The notes below the pieces were generated by a model, which saw only the letters and a list, made by a program, of their open reading frames with translations, was not told the origin of the DNA and did no database searches. From Scenedesmus sp. ARA3 (Eukaryota > Chlorophyta > Chlorophyceae > Sphaeropleales > Scenedesmaceae), in assembly GCA_004335835.1 (NCBI GenBank), contig RWJK01001625.1, positions 44,125 to 108,124 of the forward strand: a DNA stretch of 64,000 nt, in the 5' to 3' direction. The position numbers and the translations under genes are program-made. Within the stretch, counting starts at the first letter, position 1. Each line of letters starts with the position of its first letter. Positions 1 to 10,483 of the stretch are shown here, piece after piece.

Positions 1-60
<60 letters not shown>
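1..60. repeat. Pure CTG/CAG tract at window edge
   Basis: Twenty uninterrupted CTG units; on the minus strand they encode poly-Gln at the visible end of the FHA-domain protein. Confidence 0.95.
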
Positions 61-63
<3 letters not shown>

Positions 64-185
64 CACATCCAGCTGCAGCTGCTACTTCTAGCATGCTATA
101 AGGAGTTACAGGCTCCAGTCGCTGCCCTACCTTTCCTCCTCCGTTTGAATCAGCCAATGCTTTTTCTGCTGCGGCTGCGGCTGCG

Positions 186-222
<37 letters not shown>

Positions 223-338
223 GGGGCTGTAGTGCTGCTGCTGCTGCTGCTGCCAGCACATCCTGCCCATGTGGCTCTGCTATCTGTGTAGCAAGCAGCT
301 CGCAGGTGCCTTCACAGGGCCACCAGCCAGCCCCAAAC

Positions 339-373
<35 letters not shown>

Positions 374-2130
374 CATGGCGCCGTAGTCTTGGGTTGCTGG
401 GATGGTGGATGGCAGGGACTCTGCAGGGGACTCTGCAGCAGGGCAGGACGCAGGCGGCACTGCTGCTGCTGCTGCTGGTGCTGCTGCTGCTGCAGGAGTT
501 GATGACAGTACAGGATCCCCAGCTGCCGTGACTGTTGTTACTGCTGCAGATGCTGATGCAGGAGATGAGACTGCAGGGTTTGCAACTGCAGCCACTGCTG
601 CATGACCTACAACAGGATCCGCTGCTGGTGCCACATCTGTTGGTTGCTTGTGCTGCAGCTGCTGCACTAACTGCTGCTGCTGAGAGGGCTCTTGTACGTG
701 CTCAAGCTGCTGCTGCTGCTGCTGCTTGCTGTCCTCCTGTGAGCACGGCCAAGCAAACAGCAGCATGGGCTGCTGATGCTCCTGCTGCTCCTGCTGCTGT
801 TGCTGCTCTGAAGGCTGCTGCTGCTGCTGCAGTCCAGCACCAAACAGCAGTACAGAGTGCTTTTCTTGCTCCTGCTGCTGCTGCTGCTGCTCTTGCAGCT
901 GCTGCGCTTCCTCCAGAGCACCGCACCCGTCAGAAGCATCAGTGCCATCAGCTATGGCAGCAGCTGCATCTGCGTCTGCTGCTTTGCTGTCTTGCAGCAC
1001 CTTGGCGGCGCCTGCAGGGCCGATCTTCTGCATCTGCAGCATCGCAGCATCACTAGCTGCTGCTGCTGCTGCTGCCGCTGGAGTGCCTGCGTCCTGGTGC
1101 TTCTGAGCAGCTGAGGCATCTGCTGCAGCCTCTGCTGCTGCAGCCACATCTGCTGCAGCCACATCTGCTGCAGCTGCAGCTGCTAGTACAACATCCCGCG
1201 CAGCTGCAGACCCACTGCCAGCACCTGCAACTGCACCACCACCAGCAGCCACACCTGCTACTGCTGCTACAGGATCTGCACCTGCAGAGCCTGCACCTGC
1301 GCCATCAGCAGCAGAAGTCATACTACCCTGGGCATCTGATGCAGCCTCTGATGCTGCAGCAACGTCTGCTGCAGCTTCTAGTACAACATCCCCGGCAGCT
1401 GCAGATGCACTGGTCAAACTACCCTGGGCAGCAGCACCATTTAGTGCTGCATTCGCCTGCAGCACTGAGTGCACGCCCCGCGCAACTGCCTCGTCCTCCC
1501 ACCAGTTGCCAGCCGGCCCGCTGCCCTGCGTGTTGTCATTGTCATTATCAGACGCAAGGGAGGCCAGCGAGGAGGGAGTGTACTGGCTGGGTGGCACGTG
1601 CTGCTGCTGCTGTGGGAAGACCCCTGTGGCAGCAGCGGCAGCAGCGGGGGCAGCAGCAGTGCGGAGGGCGGCTGACAGTGCCGCGTCAGTGGCAGCAGCT
1701 GCGGCAGCTGGTGAGGGCTGCGCTGCTGCTGCTGCTGCTGCTGCGGGTTGACTGCCTGCAGCTGCTGACACCTCTGCGGGGAGCGGTCCAGACACTGCTG
1801 CTGTTGCTACTGCTGCTGCAGTTGCTGCTGCAGGTGCTCCTGCGGCTGCTGCTGCAGCCAGCCCGGAGTGTGCAAGGAATGCATACAGCGCACTCACAGG
1901 GTTGCCTGCTGCAGCTGCAGCTGCTGCTGCTATCGCCTGTGGCGGATACTGCTGCTGCTGCTGTTGCTTGCAACGGGGTGCTGCTGGACTGAGCCCATTC
2001 ACAGCCCCTGTGGCAGCAGCAGCTGCTGCAGTGCCAGTGCTGCCACCTGCTGCTGCTGCTGCTGCTGCAGTAGCAGCCGCCTGCAGAGCTTCAGCAGCGG
2101 ATGGGCTGATGAGTGCAGCCAGGGCCAGCA

Positions 2131-2162
<32 letters not shown>

Positions 2163-2220
2163 GGCCGGGAGCTGGGGGTGCAGGCAGCTGCATGTTGCCC
2201 CGCACCAGCTGCTGTCACTG

Positions 2221-2255
<35 letters not shown>

Positions 2256-4208
2256 GAAATATCATCAGGGTGCCCAAACTCCAGCCGCACAACGCACTGC
2301 CCAAGCCTCAGAGCATCGCCGCTGCGGGCCGAGTGGCTCATGGCGGGGTTTAGCAGCTTGCTGCTAGGGTTTGGGCCCAAGCGGGTCCCGTTGGTGCTGT
2401 GCAGGGCTTGGATGGTGGCTGCTGAGCCGTCGGCTTCGATTTTGATCATCAGGTGGCTGCCGCTGACTGTTGCATCGTCGATGAGCACGCCTGCAGATAA
2501 ACACAAACAGATGGCAGACTTAAATTCGCGGTTACAGGATGTTGGATGGTGATGGTGGCTGCTGAGCCGTCGGCTTCAATTTCGATCATCAGGTGGCTGC
2601 CGCTGACTGTTGCATGGTCGATGAGCACGCCTGCGGGAGCACAGCAGCAGAACATGCAAGTGGTGGCGTCGTGTGGCGCAACGTGAGGTGGTTGTGATGA
2701 TATCAATCACCAGGTGGCTGCCGCCGACTGTCGCATCGTCGATGAGCACACCTGCAAAGACACACAAGCAGAACATGCAAGTGGTGGTGTCTTGGGCCGC
2801 AGCTTGTGACTGCCTCCTCTGCTTGCCCTCTTAGCTTCTCAGTATGACTACTTGTTGGGCAAGCAAGGTTGTTTTTGAGGTTGCAGCAGCCTGCGGGTTG
2901 GAGTAGTGTTCCTGCAAGCGCATGAGATTGACTGGCTCCACTGCTACATTTCAATCATCATGTGGCTGCCGCTGACTGTTGCATCGTCGATGAAACCGAC
3001 TGCGGAGCATAAAGGCATATGACCCATGTGATGAGAGACTTAGGGTCACTGTCATAGCATGTGGCAGCAGCCTACAGGTGCATGGATGGTGTTCTTGCAA
3101 GCCCCAGGCTGTGGGTGACTGGCGTGGCGGCAATTGCTTTTGGAAATGGGGTGTCCTAAAACTCCTTGCACTACATCAAAACGCCTCTGTGGCTGCAATC
3201 GCATCATGCTTGCATCTGCACTGCTGCGTGTGCAGCTGGGGTATGGTTGCAACAAGGCACTATGCTGTATCTGCTGCTGAAGCCTATGATAATCCTGCAA
3301 GCCCCAGCTAGCGAGTGACTGGCTTGGCTGCAGCAAGGCGGCTGTGGGGCTGAGCATGTACTGTGGAGTGCGCAGCTAGCTGCAGCTATACACGAGCCTC
3401 TGCTGTATCTGCTGCCAAAGCCTGCGCTCATTCTTGCAGGACAGCTGCCAAGTAATGCCAAGCAGCAAAGCTGACAAGCTGACAGCTTTGCACAGTTGGG
3501 CTGGGCTAGGCGCAGCAGAGACAACAACACAGGCAGCAGCAGCAGCAGCAGCAGCAGCAGCTGTACAGCTGTCACATACCATGCACCACTGGCTTGTTGT
3601 AGGCGGTGCACCAGTCCTGCTGCCGCTGCTGCAGGCTGCCGGGAGCATCCTTTCGCCCGATGATGTTGCATCCTGCAAGCAAGCAGAGGTGCAGAGCAGC
3701 AGTGAAGGCTTACAAATCACTTGTAAAGCGGCAGCGCACCCCTGATGGATGTTGACTCTGATACGATACGTACAGCTGCGTGTGTGTACCAGCTGCTGCA
3801 AGAGACAGCAGCAGGGCAACAGCAACTGCTGATGAATCCAAGCGTAGAGCTGCAAGCTAGGTGCGCAGCAGGCTGCAGCAGGACACTGCCACACTGCTGC
3901 AGGAGAGCATGGTGTAATAGCGCAGCTGCTGCTTTGCACTCACCGCTGTATAGGGGCAGCCGCTCATTGCTGGTGACCAGCCAGCCCACATGGACCTGCA
4001 ATACAGCAGCTGGCCATAAGCTGTGACTTTGACCGTGCAGCTGCAGGCAGTTCACTGCTGCTACTGCCTGTGCACAGCACAGCACGTTATGAAATGGATG
4101 CTGCTGCTGTGCAGGCTCACTCACCTGCTGTGCAGGCTCCGCCACCAATTGCTCGTAGTCATCGACGGGCAACGTTCCGAACTGAAAATCCAGGGCCTGC
4201 GTGGCCAT
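1..4208 (-). CDS. FHA-domain protein with long Ala/Gln-rich tail (3' end outside window)
   Basis: Three exons join in one frame: 4208-4125, 3995-3944 and 2490 to beyond base 1, giving about 875 residues in the window with no stop. Residues from about 30 to 125 read as a forkhead-associated (phosphothreonine-binding) domain: LVTSNERLPLYSG, then DDATVSGSHLMI (the S-x-x-H strand, with Gly where Arg is usual), then STNGTRLG and LRLGQCVVRLEFG. The FHA call rests on these strand motifs. The remaining 750 residues are low complexity: poly-Gln, poly-Ala, and two related Ala-rich blocks around 1180-1420 sharing the core DVVL..AAADVAAA. The ATG at 4208 is followed by a clean phase-0 exon. The intron between exons 2 and 3 holds several diverged copies of the start of the FHA exon. 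The protein presumably binds phosphoproteins; partner and compartment are unknown. Confidence 0.7.
2545..2998 (-). repeat. Echo copies of the FHA exon start in intron 2
   Basis: Three partial copies of the first 45-85 bases of the FHA exon lie upstream of it (in gene direction) at about 2630-2545, 2750-2695 and 2995-2950. Each preserves the reading GVLIDxATVxGSHLMI or a close variant, and the first two keep the preceding purine-pyrimidine acceptor context. They cannot be joined to exon 2 without premature stops, so they are treated as intronic. Confidence 0.75.
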
Positions 4209-4763
4209 TCTTGAGCTGCTGTGCTCACACAGGTGCTACTGAGAGCTCCATGCTGCTGCCTCCTCCGCCTGTCTTGCAGTGCCTGGCTGACGGCCTGATA
4301 CAACGTTCAGGACGTTATCTGGTATGCATTGAAGGCACTGTTTCGGCGTTCAAGATAAGATCAAGTTGGTCACCGCATGTGACTTGGAGGTGAGGGAGTG
4401 TTACCTCGACAACCTCGGCATAATATATGAACTTTCTAACAAACATGTGAACTGAAAGCGCTTTAAACCGAGAGCCCACCAGCACAGGCCGAAGGTAACC
4501 AGGTGTTACATTCAAACTCCGGATGCCATGATATGCCCGAGCAGGCTGCGATGCATGATATTGACCCTTTCAGTGGGTCACAGTTAGTTATCAAGCAGAG
4601 TACTGTTCAAGCAAATTGCAGTGCTGCCGGAGCTGGCCTGCAGCACTCCAACCCACCCTGCGCAGGGCCTGACATGCTTTTCAAACAGGTTGTGCCTTGG
4701 CACAGCTGCAACGCCGTCGACAGCTGATGTCCAAACTCCGATGTAACCACACTAAACGCGCGC
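4209..4763. other. Short intergenic region between the FHA gene and SPF27
   Basis: This lies upstream of the FHA start and downstream of the SPF27 stop. It is free of long CTG tracts and somewhat AT-richer (for example around 4420-4470, with a tataatatatgaa-like stretch on the plus strand). I see no supported gene; it would hold the FHA promoter and the SPF27 3' end. Confidence 0.5.
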
Positions 4764-7700
4764 CTACTGCTCCATATCTGCCGCAGCTTCCTCGCCTCCA
4801 GGCTGCTGCTCTCCACTCTGCTGCTCCCCACTCTGCTGCCCCTCAACACCATTCGCCACAGCCCCCTCCGCTGCTGCTGCCTCCTCCCCACCACCCCCTC
4901 CTTCCTGCTGCTGCTCCTGCGCTTCCTGCCCGCCTTGCTGCTCGCCTAGCTGCTGCTGCTGCTTCTCGATCCTGCCTATCTTTGCTTGCAGGAGAGCCAT
5001 CTCCTCCTCAATAGCCTGGCAGGCAGCAGATATCTCTAGATTCTTGCGCAGTGCTGAGTAGTACTGGTCCTCCAGCACACGCAGCTCCGCGCCAGCAGCC
5101 TGCTGCTGCAGCTTGCGCTCGCGGTTGAGCTGGTCAATGCTCCTGCAGGCAACAACACAAGCAGCACAGAAGAGGAGAGCAGACAGAAGTCAGGCCGTGC
5201 TTGCACCAGGCAGCTGGCTAGGCAGCACGTGAGCTGGTCGATGCTCCTGCAGGCAGCAAGACATGAGGACAGCAGTTGGTGAGGTTCAGCAGCTGGGAAG
5301 GCAAGCAACACAAGGACAGGGGCACAAATGGTTCATCAACTGGTCAGGCAGCGGAGGCCAGCAGTGCCTGCGCCAGCAGCCTGCTGCTGCAGTTTGCGCT
5401 CACGATTGAGCTGGTTGATGCTCCTGCACAATATATTTAAACAACAATATAGTTAGTTACATTTTACTTGGTTTGTGGTGAACCCGCAGCTGCCCAGTCA
5501 CGTGCGCAGGCCCATGCAGTGTCACCTTTGCCTGCCTCAGCTGTCCCTCATCACATGCCTGTCACCCCCTGCTGGTTCCATGAGATGAAAAGGACACGTA
5601 AAACTGCAACAGAATGACTCACTTGCGCAGGCCCTGCAGTGTTGCCTCCGACTGCTTCAGCAGCCCTGCAACAAACGAAACCTGCGCACACCAGGCATTC
5701 GCGCCGCAGCGCATCACACACTACTTGATGTCACACTCGGCCACATGACACAGCCAGCCTCACTCACTTGCGCAGGCCCTGCAGCGTCGCCTCCGACTGC
5801 TTCAGCAGCCCCTCATCAAATGCAACCTGCAGGTGCAAAAAAGAACGCAATGTCAGAATCAACTCCTGCAATGTCGCTGCACAGCTGTCAACTATCAAAT
5901 GCCTTGCTGGCTGGCCTAACAACCGCCATTTTGCAAAAAAAGAAGCATCACGGACCTGCGCGCGCCACGCATTCGCGCCGAAGCGCAGCAGCAGCTCCAG
6001 GTTTGCGATGCGCCCCAGCTGGTGCTCCAGCTGCGCATGCGCGTTGTTGCTTGCTGCCAGCCACGCCGAGTAGTCGTTGGCCTTGTTCTGCGGGTGAGGA
6101 ACGCAGGTGAGCAAGGAACAACAGCGACAATGATGGTGAGGACGGACAGCAACATTAAGTGCGGGCTGCGCATGCGCGTTGATGCTTGCCGCCAGCCACG
6201 CCGAGTAGTCGTTGGCCTTGTTCTGCAAAAGACAGCAACGACAGAACAGCGAGTGAGTCATCGTCGGCCGTGCTCTGCGCTGGTGACTAAGGAACAGCGA
6301 CAGTATCAAACCCTTGTAAGGGACAGCAACGTGAAAAGCACGGGCGGTGCATGCGCATTGTGCTTGCCGCCAGCCACGCCGAGTAGTCGCTGGATTTGTT
6401 CTGCTGGGGACACGAAACAGAACAGCGGCTAGCCTGGCTCTTGCTACTGACGTCAACCTTGCGACGCAGCACAGCTGCTGCACGGCTTACTGCCCCTGCT
6501 GAGTCAAACCCTGTCTACAGCCTAGCGCGCACTATCACCTAGCAAGTACGTTCGGTCGTGTCGCTGAGGAGAATGCCACCTGAAACACACACGCAAGCGC
6601 ACCTGTGGCGGCGGGTCCAGCCTGAAGCGTGTCACATCTAGCGGCGGCATCGGCTGCGTGGCACGCACCCTGCAGGGGCAGCAGCAGCAGCAGCAGCAGA
6701 GCGTCAACATTCCCGCATACACACGGCGCAGAAACCATACATATCTGCTGTGCTTCGCCAGTTATACCTGCCTGCAGGCACTGATCAAAGTAGGCTTGCA
6801 AAGCAGCAACACAACGACCGCCGCACAATATCCCCCAATGAACCAGCAACACTGCTTCACACGGCATGTATGCATTTCATATGTACACGCGCATGTACCT
6901 CTCGTACTCCTGCTGCAGCATGGTGTGCCCGCCGAAGCGAGCCGGCGGCACCGGAGGCAGCTCCTTCACATAATCTGCTGGCCGCTTCGTGCTGCGGCGC
7001 ATCTCCTCCTCTATCAGCTTGTCCACCTGCAGGTTTCAACAAAATAGTGATACAGAATTGAATGTGTAATATCACCATAGGAACTGCTTTACAAACTGTT
7101 TGAGTTGTGGCTGCTGCTGCATTAACTACCAGTGCAGACAGTGTGCAGGTGCGTGCTGCGGCGCATCTCCTCCTCTATGAGCTTGTCCACCTGCACAATC
7201 AAACACTCCAGCATTCCAGCATGTAACTTGTAACTTGGCTTGTTATTACAATCCAAATACTATATAGTATCTAGCAGATGTGTTGCGTGTCTGGCTGCTG
7301 CTATAACAACGCACAGAGAGTGTCCTTGCTGGCTGGTCAGAACATGTTGTAGCCAGCAGTGATTGGCTCACCTGCTGCTTGACATCTGGCGTGAGCGGGT
7401 CGATGTAGGTAACAATACAAAATGCCTGCCTTGCTGGTTGGGGTGCAAAATGTCATGTGACACCAAGCGCAGTGGTGCTCACCTGCTGCTTGACATCTGG
7501 CGTGAGCGGGTCGATGTATGCCAGTGCATCAATCAGCTCCTGCAAGCAGCAGTCAACACAGCAGCAACGGCAACAGGCAGCAGGGTGATGCAACTGATAA
7601 GCGACAGGCGGCAGGTGTGTTGTTCAGTGTTCTGATGTTTGCTGCAGCGGCTGGTGCAGGGTAGAGACGATCGCTGCCAGCACTTGCTGGGGCAAACAGA

Positions 7701-8094
7701 AACAGGTTGGTGTTGGATTCACTCTGTACAGATAGCTGGGTCTGGTAAGTGGCAGCTGAAGGGGTGTAAACAGTAAGTGGAGTGGCCAGCAGCAGGGGGG
7801 GGCTGCTGCTGCTGCCATGGTAGCACTGCCTGCTGCTGCCAGACACACTGCAGCGCCTGCTGACTGCTAAAGACAGCTTCGAGGCAGGTACTGCTAGCCC
7901 TCGATCAAACATCAATACAAGTGAATGATGGCTTCTACGGCTGATTCAGCGAGCACGCGAAGCGGGCACAGCAACAGAGCCCCAGCTGCTGCTGCTGTGC
8001 TTGTGTTGCCGTGTGTATGTACCTGGCCGCGTCTCCAGTGGCCCTCGGCTTGTGCTTTGCCGTGATACTCGAGGGCGAGAGGCTGACCCGACAT
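4764..8094 (-). CDS. SPF27/BCAS2 (MOS4-like) pre-mRNA-splicing factor
   Basis: This is a subunit of the Prp19/NineTeen complex acting in the nuclear spliceosome. Seven exons (8094-8023, 7539-7483, 7026-6899, 6669-6603, 6087-5956, 5826-5768, 5142-4764) sum to 894 bases, 297 residues, in one frame. Family landmarks occur in order: ELIDALAYIDPLTPDV, then VDKLIEEEMRRSTKRPADY, the short TQPMPPLDVTRFRLD segment, then AQLEHQLGRIANLELL followed by NAWRAQ, and a C-terminal coiled coil beginning SIDQLNRERKLQQQ. The length fits plant MOS4 (about 250) plus an added Gln/Glu/Gly-rich tail after residue 240. The 24-codon first exon is inferred from phase and its donor; it is the least certain part. Five exons have partial echo copies in adjacent introns. 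Confidence 0.9.
5375..5425 (-). repeat. Echo of SPF27 exon 7 start
   Basis: This acceptor-bearing copy of the first about 55 bases of the last SPF27 exon lies in the preceding intron. It reads SINQLNRERKLQQQAAGAG. Against the true exon six codons differ: five synonymous and one Asp to Asn. A second, much shorter remnant (start of the exon only) is at about 5230-5250. Confidence 0.8.
6170..6400 (-). repeat. Two echoes of the SPF27 NKANDYSAWLAAS exon start
   Basis: Copies at about 6222-6170 and 6400-6350 repeat the first 40-50 bases of exon 5 together with a CAG acceptor, upstream of the real exon at 6087. Related echoes in this gene are 7190-7150 (start of exon 3), 7405-7373 (end of exon 2 with donor) and 5680-5631 (all of exon 6 minus nine bases, with donor). 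Confidence 0.75.
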
Positions 8095-8511
8095 ATCTGC
8101 TTCACTCTGCTGCTTGGGGACAAGACAAGAAAGAACGGGCCTCGCCTAAAAGTGTGATTGATGTGCTTGGGCCTGGACACGCAAATAGGCACAACAGAAG
8201 AAGTGACGGTCAAAGTTCAAGTGAGGTGTGAGCCACAGGCTAAGATCAAGTGTAAGCAGCAGAACTGTCAGGCAGTCATTTGCCAGACCTGAACCAAGGC
8301 AGGTGACACCCCTTATGAGGCTGCTGCCTTCCAAGACTGCCAGTGTCTTTCTATCACTAAAGGAATAATTTGTGTCACTCACCTTCAGCACTGAAAGCAC
8401 GGCACCAGTAACAACAGCAGCAGCAGCAGCAGCACGCCAGGCAGGTGCGTGCAGTGAAGCAGCAGCGAGCGACTGCTGCTAGCTCTCAGCTTGCCACCCA
8501 CCAGCCTCCAC
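8095..8511. promoter_or_regulatory. Divergent intergenic region between SPF27 and the IPT gene
   Basis: SPF27 starts leftward at 8094 and the tRNA-modification gene rightward at 8512, so these 417 bases should carry both promoters. I see no clear TATA box. A CAG tract begins near 8415. Confidence 0.45.
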
Positions 8512-10310
8512 ATGCTACGGATGCTTTCTCACCACACAGCACACACAGCAGCTCATCGCCTGTCCAGCTCAGCAGCAGCAGCAGCAGCAGCAGCAGGCAG
8601 CCGGTTTTACAGGCCTATGCATGGTCAGCAGCACAAGCCTCACCGGCAGCAGCAGCAGCAGCATGCGTTCAGCAGCAGCAGCAGCAGCAGCGCAGCGTGG
8701 CAGGCGGCCCCTCCAGGGCAGCCTAAGGTTATAATTATAACAGGCCCCACAGCTGTGGGCAAGACAAAGCTAGGGCTGGAGCTGGCCAAGCGGCTGAATG
8801 GGGAGATCATCAGCGCTGATTCGGTGCAAGTATATAAGGGGCTGGACGTTGGCTCAGATAAGGTGAGGAATTGACGTTGACTACAGCTGCGGAGGTCCTT
8901 GCTAGGCACGTCGCATGTGCGGCAAGGCAGCTGGCAAATGTGATCAGTTTCGGAATTGGTGCAAGTGTACAAGGAGTGTATGAATGTGACATGTTATGTG
9001 AACCAAACTAAATCTAGAAGGTTACCAACAAACTGAACTAAGCTACACTTTCACAAAGAGCAAATCCCAAAAGAGCATATCCCATCAACCTTTTTGCCAT
9101 TTGAGGGTTACGCCTAGCCCTTTGGATCAAAGCTCCAAAAACAATACCAATTCCAGCACCTACACCTGCCAAAGCAATCAAAGCACTTCCAGCACCGATC
9201 AATTTCCTAGCCTGTACCATAGTATTCGTCACATGTGTGACATCTTGCATGACTTTCAGATTGGTTGTCTGAACGATGTCACATGACGGTTGCTGTGTGA
9301 TGTGTCACTGCGTGTGCAGCTGCCGCTGGATCAGCGTGAGGGCATCCCCCACCACCTGATAGACATCCCACATGTAACACATAACATGTCACATTCATGT
9401 TACTTTTCTTGTGTTGTTGTTCACTGCTTGTGCAGCTGCCGCTGGATCAGCGTGAGGGCATCCCCCACCACCTGATTGACATCTTACATATAGCATGTAA
9501 TTTGTCACATGACTGTTACTTTTGTTGTGTCACATTTCACTGCCTGTGCAGTTGCCGCTGGCCCAGCGGGAGGGCATCCCGCACCACCTGATAGACATCC
9601 TGCAGCCTGATGCTGAGTTCTCAGCAGGCGACTTCCACCACCTCGGCAGGAAAGCAGCAGCAGACATCATCCAGGTAAGATAAAGGTAACAGCAACAGTT
9701 ACTTATAGTAGTAGGAGCTGGCAGGCTTCCAGAAAATGAATTTAGCACCAGGCGTCTAGCACACTACAGGTGCAATGCACACTTTTGACTAAGGCTCACG
9801 AAGGAGCGGCGAAAACCAGTGACGGCTGATGCGGCACTGCAGCTGCTGCAGCTGCCCCTAAACTCACCTGATGGGCAAGCACAGCGCGGTGTTGGTGGTT
9901 GTATTTGTAAAGCGGCCGCATGTGCAGCGCGCTGGCTTGCAAGGCAGCAGGCGATGCATTTGACCTTCTGCTGCATGCTGCCTGGTACCTGCTGTTTGTC
10001 ATTACTGCACTTGTAACATGTCACATCTGCAGCGAGGCAAGACGCCCATTGTGGTTGGCGGCACAGGGTTCTACCTGCGCTGGTTCATTTACGGCAAGGC
10101 AGCCACGCCGCCGAGCAACCCAGAAGCAGCAGCCAAGGCGAGGGACTTGATTCAGCAGGCATGGGATGGTGCTGCTGCAGCAGCTGAGCAGCAGACGGTA
10201 CTAGCAGTAGCAGCGAAGGACTTGCAGGCAGGGCAGCAGCAGCAGGAACCTGATCAGCAGCTTTCAGCTCAGCAGCACAGCAGTGTACAACAACAGCAGC
10301 ATCATGGCTC

Positions 10311-10372
<62 letters not shown>

Positions 10373-10422
10373 NNNNNNNNNNNNNNNNNNNNNNNNNNNN
10401 NNNNNNNNNNNNNNNNNNNNNN

Positions 10423-10483
<61 letters not shown>

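Noticed and set aside
1..2700. Many long open frames of poly-Leu, poly-Cys, poly-Ala and poly-Ser on both strands
   Set aside because: They are all readings of the same CTG/CAG tracts; only the minus frame continuous with the FHA domain has conserved content.
9038..9250. Minus-strand frame reading [27 protein letters not shown] then [24 protein letters not shown], a near-perfect ATP synthase subunit c (mitochondrial atp9) match, inside IPT intron 1
   Set aside because: Not rejected as similarity: the AT-richer segment 9040-9240 very probably is a mitochondrial-DNA insertion (NUMT) carrying atp9. It is kept out of the nuclear gene list because it lies within an intron, antisense, with no start context or targeting peptide; a match to the mitochondrial genome of the same species would settle it.
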